Origin: an uncultured Eggerthella sp.
GTDB taxonomy: Bacteria > Actinomycetota > Coriobacteriia > Coriobacteriales > Eggerthellaceae
Length of the DNA stretch: 6,345 nucleotides
NCBI GenBank assembly: GCA_900551155.1
Contig: URVA01000081.1
Location: 1-6,345 of the forward strand
Direction of reading: 5' to 3'
Of this stretch, positions 1-4,933 are shown in pieces; the first letter of the stretch is position 1, and each line of letters begins with the position of its first letter. Under the pieces are notes generated by a model. It saw only the letters and a program-made list of their open reading frames with translations. It was not told the origin of the DNA and made no database searches. A program made the translations under genes and the position numbers.

Positions 1-1
1 T

Positions 2-262
2 TTATCGGATGCCGCGTGCTTTACCGATGAGAGTCATTGGGACGGCCTATTGGAATATCCTCAGTACACAAGGCCTGCTGAATATCGCGGAATGAAGGTT
101 CCCGAAGTACTTTTATCGGGCCATCATGCGCGTATTGCCCAGTGGAGGCGTGAACAGAGTTTAATTCGTACCAAACGTTGGCGTCCAGATTTGCTGGATA
201 AGGCCAACATCAGTGACAAAGAGCGAAAATTTCTTGATTCTCAAGACATCAATTGTTTATAA
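2..262 (+). CDS. trmD: tRNA (guanine(37)-N1)-methyltransferase TrmD, C-terminal part (5' end outside window)
   Basis: TrmD transfers a methyl group from S-adenosylmethionine to N1 of G37, next to the anticodon, and so prevents +1 frameshifting; it acts in the cytoplasm as a dimer. The frame is open from base 2 and gives 86 residues ending in TAA at 260-262. The family hallmark GLLEYPQYTRP, followed by RGMKVPEVLLSGHHA and the W-RREQ-L-RT helix, is clear and matches the C-terminal domain that binds the tRNA. The acidic TDES stretch just before GLLEYP sits where the proposed catalytic Asp lies in characterised TrmD (alignment from memory). The SAM-binding trefoil knot must lie upstream of the window. 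lepB follows after 64 bases; rplS, the usual next gene in many bacteria, is not there. The identification is firm; only the missing 5' part limits it. Confidence 0.95.
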   Translation, partial: LSDAACFTDESHWDGLLEYPQYTRPAEYRGMKVPEVLLSGHHARIAQWRREQSLIRTKRWRPDLLDKANISDKERKFLDSQDINCL

Positions 263-310
263 CAGGCTACTTTGTCCTAATATGAAACGCATTGTAACGT
301 TCTATTGAAG

Positions 311-322
311 AAAGGGATGAGG
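311..322 (+). promoter_or_regulatory. weak ribosome binding site for lepB
   Basis: AAAGGGA (311-317) lies 9 bases before the GTG at 327, and a second purine patch, GAGG (319-322), lies 4 bases before it. Both are poorer than the AAGGAG-type sites of the other genes here. With the GTG start this suggests modest lepB translation. The ATG at 317 is in another frame, and a TGA at 318-320 closes the lepB frame just upstream, so GTG 327 is the first usable start. Confidence 0.55.
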
Positions 323-326
323 CTTC

Positions 327-899
327 GTGGATTCCGGGCAGCATGCTACTAGGCACCAACCGGGCATAATTAGAAGGTTTCTTAGCTTTGTAATTTGCAT
401 TGCTGTTGTTTTAGTAGCAGCATGGGGAATCAGAACATATGTCGTTGAGCCTTTTGAAGTTCCTTCTGCTTCAATGGAAACTACTATTATGACAGGTGAT
501 CGTCTTTTTGCTGAAAAGGTAAGCTATCACTTTAGTGATCCCCAACCAGGGGATATTGTTGTTTTTTCTGACCCACAGGTACCTTCTCGTGTATTGGTGA
601 AGCGTGTAATTGCCACCGAAGGACAAACAGTTTCTATGGCGGGTGGTGTTCTCTATATTGACGGAGTAGCGCAAAGTGAGCCTTATACAGAAGGAGAAAC
701 TTATCCGCTGTCTCAAACGGCAGGTAACGTTTCGCTCAGTTATCCCTATGTTGTTCCAGAAGGTGAAGTTTGGGTAATGGGCGATAATCGTGAAAATTCT
801 TCCGATTCGCGTTATTTTGGATCAATTGATGTTGATACGGTATTTGGAAAGGCAATAGTTACTTACTGGCCACTCGATCGTATTGGCTTTTTGAATTAG
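327..899 (+). CDS. lepB: type I signal peptidase (LepB/SipS family)
   Basis: This membrane-anchored serine protease removes signal peptides from exported proteins after an A-X-A type site, on the outer face of the cytoplasmic membrane. The 190-residue product has a short charged N-terminus, one hydrophobic segment at about residues 18-35, and then the catalytic domain, as in the short Gram-positive type enzymes. Box B reads PSASMETT with nucleophile Ser49; box D reads VKRVIATEGQT with general-base Lys92; box E is GDNRENSSDSRYFG at 152-165. Two positions are off-consensus: the usual Pro of SMxPT is Thr52, and the LPGD-like end of box D is TEGQ. The Ser/Lys dyad is intact, so it should be active. 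GTG 327 is the only start that keeps the membrane anchor, because a stop sits at 318-320. glyQ follows after 34 bases, probably in the same transcript. Confidence 0.93.
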   Translation: MDSGQHATRHQPGIIRRFLSFVICIAVVLVAAWGIRTYVVEPFEVPSASMETTIMTGDRLFAEKVSYHFSDPQPGDIVVFSDPQVPSRVLVKRVIATEGQTVSMAGGVLYIDGVAQSEPYTEGETYPLSQTAGNVSLSYPYVVPEGEVWVMGDNRENSSDSRYFGSIDVDTVFGKAIVTYWPLDRIGFLN

Positions 900-921
900 T
901 TTCATCGTATATGTATTCGAT

Positions 922-928
922 AAAGGAG
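922..928 (+). promoter_or_regulatory. ribosome binding site deciding the glyQ start
   Basis: AAAGGAG lies 5 bases before ATG 934. A TTG in the same frame at 931 would leave only 2 bases of spacing, so ATG 934 is the better start. Confidence 0.7.
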
Positions 929-933
929 CTTTG

Positions 934-1872
934 ATGACCAGTCTTTCATCAGATGCACAAACCGCAGGTTCAGCTGAGGTACTTACGTTTCAGGATATGA
1001 TCCTAAGCCTTCAGCGTTATTGGGCTAATTTGGGTTGTGTCATTATGCAGCCCTATGATAACGAAGTAGGTGCTGGTACTTTCCATACGGCAACTACCTT
1101 GCGCAGTTTAGGACCAGACACCTGGAAAACGGCTTATGTACAGCCTTGCCGTCGTCCTGCTGACGGTCGTTATGGCGAAAATCCTAATCGTATGCAGCAT
1201 TACTATCAGTTCCAGGTTCTTATGAAGCCTTCTCCTGATAATGTTCAAGATTTGTATTTGAATTCGTTGCGCACTATTGGTATTGAGCCTGAAAAACACG
1301 ACATTCGTTTTGTTGAGGACGACTGGGAAAGCCCAACGCTTGGTGCATGGGGTCTTGGTTGGGAAGTATGGCTCAATGGTATGGAGGTAACTCAGTTCAC
1401 CTATTTCCAGCAAGTAGGTGGTTTTGAATGCAGGCCAGTTCCTTCAGAAATTACTTATGGCTTGGAACGTTTGGCTATGTATATCCAGGGAGTAGATTCG
1501 GTATACGATCTGGTATGGGCTCGCAGTGCTGATGGTACAGAATTTACTTATGGCGATGTGTTCTTGGAAAATGAACGTGAATTTTCTGCCTATAACTTTG
1601 AAGTAGCCGATACCGATTTGCTCTTTGGTGAATTTGATCGCTATGAAGCTGAGTGTAAGCGCGTTCTTGATGCGGGTCTGCCTCTTCCAGCGTATGACTA
1701 TGTTCTTAAATGTTCCCATGCATTTAACTTACTTGATGCTCGTGGTGTAATTAGTGCCACTGAGCGTATGGCGTATATTTTGCGTGTTCGAACGATTGCA
1801 AAAGCGTGCTGTGCATCGTATTTGGAGCATGTAGTTGGTATTAAGCCTGCAGCAGATGAAAAAGGAGAATAG
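934..1872 (+). CDS. glyQ: glycyl-tRNA synthetase alpha subunit
   Basis: GlyQ is the catalytic subunit of the tetrameric (alpha2beta2) class II glycyl-tRNA synthetase; it forms glycyl-adenylate and, with GlyS, charges tRNA-Gly. The product is 312 residues, close to the roughly 300 usual for the family. The family start LTFQDMILSLQRYWANLGC is at 17-35, followed by QPYDNEVGAGTFH at 39-51. Motif 2 (QPCRRPADGRYGENPNR) is at 70-86 and runs into YYQFQV and KPSP. The active-site stretch DDWESPTLGAWGLGWE is at 129-144, and motif 3 (EITYGLERLAMYIQ) is at 172-185. About 15 residues precede the usual family start; there is no better internal start, so this is a genuine short extension of the kind expected to vary between lineages. 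The stop TAG is 2 bases before glyS, which implies translational coupling. No T-box leader fits in the 34-base gap upstream. Confidence 0.97.
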   Translation: MTSLSSDAQTAGSAEVLTFQDMILSLQRYWANLGCVIMQPYDNEVGAGTFHTATTLRSLGPDTWKTAYVQPCRRPADGRYGENPNRMQHYYQFQVLMKPSPDNVQDLYLNSLRTIGIEPEKHDIRFVEDDWESPTLGAWGLGWEVWLNGMEVTQFTYFQQVGGFECRPVPSEITYGLERLAMYIQGVDSVYDLVWARSADGTEFTYGDVFLENEREFSAYNFEVADTDLLFGEFDRYEAECKRVLDAGLPLPAYDYVLKCSHAFNLLDARGVISATERMAYILRVRTIAKACCASYLEHVVGIKPAADEKGE

Positions 1873-1874
1873 GA

Positions 1875-3947
1875 ATGGCACAGCAAAGTCTTGCATTTGA
1901 AATTGGTACCGAAGAAATTCCTGCCTTTGATTTATCTAGTGCGGTTAAGCAGCTCAAAAGTCTTGCTCCAAAGCTTTTAGATGAAGCAGCAATTCCTCAC
2001 GGTGAGACAAAAATTTATTCGTCTCCTCGTCGTTTGATTGTGGTAGTGGAAGATATTCCAGAAGCTACTGAAGAAAAAAATGAAGTATTCAAGGGTCCTT
2101 CCGCAAAGATTGCGTTTGACGATGAAGGAAACCCCACGAAAGCAGCTCAGGGTTTTGCGCGTGGTAAAGGTATAGATCCTAGCGAGCTGGTTGTAGAAGA
2201 TGGGTATGTGTATGCTCGTACTCATACTCCTTCAGTAAAGGTTGCAACGCTGCTTTCTTCGGTGCTCGATGGCATCGTTCGTGGAATTTCATGGCCTAAG
2301 TCTCAGCGTTGGGGCGCTGAATCTGAATATTTTTCTCGTCCTATTCGCTGGTTTGTAGCCCTGTTTGGTAGCGAAGTTATTCCCTTTACCTTTGCAGGAC
2401 TTACCGCCGATCGCTTTACGCGCGGTCATCGCTTCTTGGCTCCTGGTCCTTTCTCTGTTGATAACGCAGATAATTTGGTGGAGGTAGTACGTAGTGCGTA
2501 TGTAGTTCCTTCTGAGGCAGAGCGTGAAGAAGTTATTCGTGCTGGTGTTGCAGAAGTGGAAGCACAAACGGGCTTCAAGGCGGAGTTACCTGCTAAAACC
2601 TTGGTTGAGGTAGTTAATTTGGCTGAATATCCTACTGTTTTGGTGGGCACGTTTGATAAGGAATTCTTGCAGGTACCAGAAGAAATTATTGTTGATGCCA
2701 TGTTGATGCATCAGCGCTATTTCCCCCTGTATGACGAAGCTGGTAAGCTGACGAATCGCTTTATCGTGGTTGGTAATGGCAATCCTGCTTGTTCGGATAC
2801 CATTATTGATGGTAACGAACGTGTGGTTCGCGCTCGCTTGTATGACGCTAAGTTTTTCTATGATGAAGACTTAAAGCGTCCTTTGGAGTCGTATGTGGAT
2901 CAGTTGGCAGAGGTGGTTTTCCAGGAAAAACTGGGCACCATGCTCGATAAGACCAATCGCATTAAAGGCCTGGCTCAGCATTTGGTTGAAGATGCAGGTT
3001 TGTCGCAGACTGATTCGCAGGATGCGCTTCGTGCAGCACAGCTTTGTAAGGCTGACTTGGTAACAAGCGCTGTTATCGAATTCACGTCTGTTCAGGGCGT
3101 TATGGGTTCGTATTACGCTTCTGCTTGTGGTGAAACCGATCAGGTAGCTCAAGCAATCGAGCAGCATTATCGTCCCCGTTTTGCAGGTGACGAAGTTCCT
3201 GAAACAGCGGTTGGTAAAGTTGTGGCGTTGGCTGACAAGCTTGATACAATCTGTGGCCTGTTCTCGGTCGGGCAGGGCCCAAGTGGATCTTCCGATCCCT
3301 TTGCGTTGCGTCGAAGCGCCATTGGCATTGTTGCAATGCTGACTTGCGAAAATCCGCTTACTATCAGCCTTGTTTCTGCAATTGACGCATCCCTTGCTCT
3401 GTATGCTCAAACAGGCATTGAATTTGATCATGATGCGGTTCGCAAAGAGGTTATTGAGTTCTTCATTACCCGTACCCGTGTTATGTTGCGTGATGCTGGC
3501 AAGGGCATCGATGCAATTGATGCTGTTTTGGCGGTTGATGTTCAAGAACCTGTTGAGCTTATTCACCGCGTTGAGGCTCTTGAGGCAGCGCGCAAGCACG
3601 AACCAGAAACCTTTGAGAATTTGGCAACTGCTTATGCTCGTGCTAATAACTTACGCGATCCAAAACTAGGTAGCGATGTTGATGAAAATCTACTCAACGA
3701 AGTTGAACATGCGCTTTCCTGTGCTGTTGTTCAGGCTGAAAATAGAGTAGCGCTGGCATTGGATGCGGATAATTACGCAGAAGCACTTCAGGAACTAGCT
3801 GCCTTGCGTGGCCCAATAGATCTTTTCTTCGAGCGCGTTATGATTATGGATGAGGATCAGGCTCTTCGAGAAAATCGCCTTAAGTTACTCAATCGCTTTG
3901 TCGGCGTTTTCGTACACGTAGCCGATTTTTCATTACTTTCAAAATAG
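1875..3947 (+). CDS. glyS: glycyl-tRNA synthetase beta subunit
   Basis: GlyS is the tRNA-binding partner of GlyQ, needed for recognition and aminoacylation of tRNA-Gly. The 690-residue product is the same size as known GlyS proteins (about 690). The N-terminal signature LAFEIGTEEIPA is at 6-17. Family blocks follow: LMHQRYFPLYD at 277-287, ERVVRARLYDAKFF at 315-328, and DLVTSAVIEF leading to QGVMGSYYA at 394-415. The HD-like region HYRPRFAGD to ALADKLDTICGLF is at 431-463, and DPFALRRSAIGIV is at 474-486. The C-terminal helical DALR-type anticodon-binding region includes FFERVMIMDED at 651-661. ATG 1875 is preceded by AAAGGAG (1861-1867), which lies inside the last codons of glyQ with 7 bases of spacing. 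The gene is intact, with no frameshift, and an intrinsic terminator begins 9 bases after the stop. Confidence 0.97.
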   Translation: MAQQSLAFEIGTEEIPAFDLSSAVKQLKSLAPKLLDEAAIPHGETKIYSSPRRLIVVVEDIPEATEEKNEVFKGPSAKIAFDDEGNPTKAAQGFARGKGIDPSELVVEDGYVYARTHTPSVKVATLLSSVLDGIVRGISWPKSQRWGAESEYFSRPIRWFVALFGSEVIPFTFAGLTADRFTRGHRFLAPGPFSVDNADNLVEVVRSAYVVPSEAEREEVIRAGVAEVEAQTGFKAELPAKTLVEVVNLAEYPTVLVGTFDKEFLQVPEEIIVDAMLMHQRYFPLYDEAGKLTNRFIVVGNGNPACSDTIIDGNERVVRARLYDAKFFYDEDLKRPLESYVDQLAEVVFQEKLGTMLDKTNRIKGLAQHLVEDAGLSQTDSQDALRAAQLCKADLVTSAVIEFTSVQGVMGSYYASACGETDQVAQAIEQHYRPRFAGDEVPETAVGKVVALADKLDTICGLFSVGQGPSGSSDPFALRRSAIGIVAMLTCENPLTISLVSAIDASLALYAQTGIEFDHDAVRKEVIEFFITRTRVMLRDAGKGIDAIDAVLAVDVQEPVELIHRVEALEAARKHEPETFENLATAYARANNLRDPKLGSDVDENLLNEVEHALSCAVVQAENRVALALDADNYAEALQELAALRGPIDLFFERVMIMDEDQALRENRLKLLNRFVGVFVHVADFSLLSK

Positions 3948-3956
3948 TGTTTAACC

Positions 3957-3990
3957 AAGCGGCCCTTGCAAAAAGGGCCGCTTTTTGTTT
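3957..3990 (+). terminator. intrinsic (Rho-independent) terminator after glyS
   Basis: The arms 3957-3967 (AAGCGGCCCTT) and 3973-3983 (AAGGGCCGCTT) pair perfectly over 11 base pairs around a 5-base loop (3968-3972), with a GC-rich core. A T tract follows (TTTTTGTTT, 3982-3990). The reverse strand lacks a matching T tract, so it works for + strand transcripts only. It should end most transcription from the glyQS side and separate it from the downstream pair, though partial read-through is possible. Confidence 0.93.
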
Positions 3991-4010
3991 CAGTTGGTTT
4001 TTGTAATAGA

Positions 4011-4017
4011 AAGGAGA
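4011..4017 (+). promoter_or_regulatory. ribosome binding site deciding the start of the PPDK regulatory gene
   Basis: AAGGAGA ends 3 bases before ATG 4021 (the GGAG core is 4 bases away). The frame is also open upstream to a TTG at 3985, but that codon lies inside the terminator T tract with no ribosome binding site, so ATG 4021 is chosen. Confidence 0.75.
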
Positions 4018-4020
4018 ATC

Positions 4021-4899
4021 ATGCAAAAGTGGATTTTGCAGGGTGAAAGTTCAAAAGCTCTTCCGACGATCCATATCGTTTCTGATTCGGTAGGTACCAC
4101 TGCTCAGGCTGTTGCTCGTGCGGCAGCTGCTTGCTTTGAAGTTTTTGATCCCGCGATGGAAATTCTTCCTCATGTTAATTCTCCTAAAGAATTAATTTCC
4201 GAAATTGATAGTCATGTTTCTCTCCATCGTCGTTTAGGAGAAACGCCCTTTGTTCTGTTCTACACGCTAGTTGCTCCCAATACACGGGAAGCGTTGTTGG
4301 ACTACGTTGAGAAAAATAACGATGTAGTTATCGCGGTAGACGCAATGAGCAACGCATTGGGTGCTTTAAGCAAAGCTTCTGGTGTGGAACCTATTACCAA
4401 ACCTGGGCGTATTCATTCGGTTAACGAGTATTATTTCCGTCGTATTGATGCAATGGAATTTACTATCTCTCATGACGATGGTCGCAATCCTCAAGATTTA
4501 ACTGAAGCAGACATTGTGCTTATTGGTGTGTCGCGTTCTTCGAAAACACCACTGTCTATTTATCTTTCTCAGATGGGTTATCGCGTTGCCAATGTGCCGC
4601 TCGACCCTCAATCTGATCCGCCTAAAGAGATCTTTGATGTTGATCCTACTCGTTTATTTGGACTCATAATTTCTGCGGAAATTTTGGCTGATATTCGCAA
4701 GAAACGCCTAGGTAAAGCCACTAATGTGGCTGCTTCTTACGCTGATTTGGAGTGTGTATACCAAGACTTGGAAAGCGCTCGAGCGTTAATGCGTAAACTT
4801 GGTTGCATTGTGATTCGTACCGACAACAGGGCAATCGAGGAAACAGCGCAAGAGATTTTGCGGTATTATGAGAATGCTCACCCACAAATTAACGATTAG
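4021..4899 (+). CDS. pyruvate,phosphate dikinase regulatory protein (PDRP, DUF299 family kinase/phosphorylase)
   Basis: Family members are bifunctional: they inactivate PPDK by ADP-dependent phosphorylation of a threonine near its catalytic histidine, and restore it by Pi-dependent dephosphorylation that yields PPi. The 292-residue product starts with about 15 extra residues and then shows IHIVSDSVGTTAQ at 17-29. VNEYYFRRIDAMEF is at 134-147, the HDDG motif at 151-154, and the P-loop-like GVSRSSKTPLS at 169-179, with Lys175 and Thr176 at the nucleotide-binding positions. The C-terminal part has FGLIISAEILADIR and a final IEETAQEIL helix. Homologues are B. subtilis YqfL and E. coli PpsR; PpsR acts on PEP synthase instead. 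Here ppdK begins 34 bases downstream with no terminator between, so PPDK is the expected target and the two are probably co-transcribed. Family membership is firm; the substrate assignment rests on this context. Confidence 0.93.
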   Translation: MQKWILQGESSKALPTIHIVSDSVGTTAQAVARAAAACFEVFDPAMEILPHVNSPKELISEIDSHVSLHRRLGETPFVLFYTLVAPNTREALLDYVEKNNDVVIAVDAMSNALGALSKASGVEPITKPGRIHSVNEYYFRRIDAMEFTISHDDGRNPQDLTEADIVLIGVSRSSKTPLSIYLSQMGYRVANVPLDPQSDPPKEIFDVDPTRLFGLIISAEILADIRKKRLGKATNVAASYADLECVYQDLESARALMRKLGCIVIRTDNRAIEETAQEILRYYENAHPQIND

Positions 4900-4924
4900 T
4901 GTGTGAGGAAGAAAAGTTTAATCT

Positions 4925-4930
4925 AAGGAG
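4925..4930 (+). promoter_or_regulatory. ribosome binding site of ppdK, with two possible starts
   Basis: AAGGAG is a strong match to the 16S anti-Shine-Dalgarno. It lies only 3 bases before ATG 4934 and 6 bases before the in-frame GTG 4937. The spacing favours GTG and the codon favours ATG; the proteins differ by one residue. ATG is used here because neighbouring genes also have short spacings of 4-5 bases. Confidence 0.7.
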
Positions 4931-4933
4931 AAC

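Noticed and set aside
253..283. Possible lepB promoter: TTGTTT (253-258) and TAATAT (278-283)
   Set aside because: The spacing is 19 bases, the -35 matches only 3 of 6 and the -10 only 4 of 6. In AT-leaning DNA this is expected by chance, so it is not listed as a feature.
904..921. Small inverted repeat (ATCG...CGAT) between lepB and glyQ
   Set aside because: The stem is broken by a T-T mismatch and leaves a 2-base loop. There is no T tract, so it is not a terminator or a credible regulatory hairpin.
2871..3599. A 242-codon open frame on the minus strand opposite glyS
   Set aside because: It is a shadow of glyS. The translation is compositionally odd, with no family motif and no sensible gene context.
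3370..3669. A 99-codon frame on the + strand inside glyS
   Set aside because: It is an out-of-frame reading of the well-conserved glyS; there is no frameshift in glyS that it would restore.
3927..3955. Possible promoter for the regulator gene: TTTTCA (3927-3932) and TTTAAC (3950-3955), 17-base spacer
   Set aside because: Each box matches 4 of 6, and transcription would start inside the terminator hairpin. Too weak to call.
3985..4020. Upstream extension of the PPDK regulatory protein to a TTG at 3985
   Set aside because: That codon lies in the terminator T tract without a ribosome binding site, and the 12 added residues are not family-like. ATG 4021 has a good AAGGAG.
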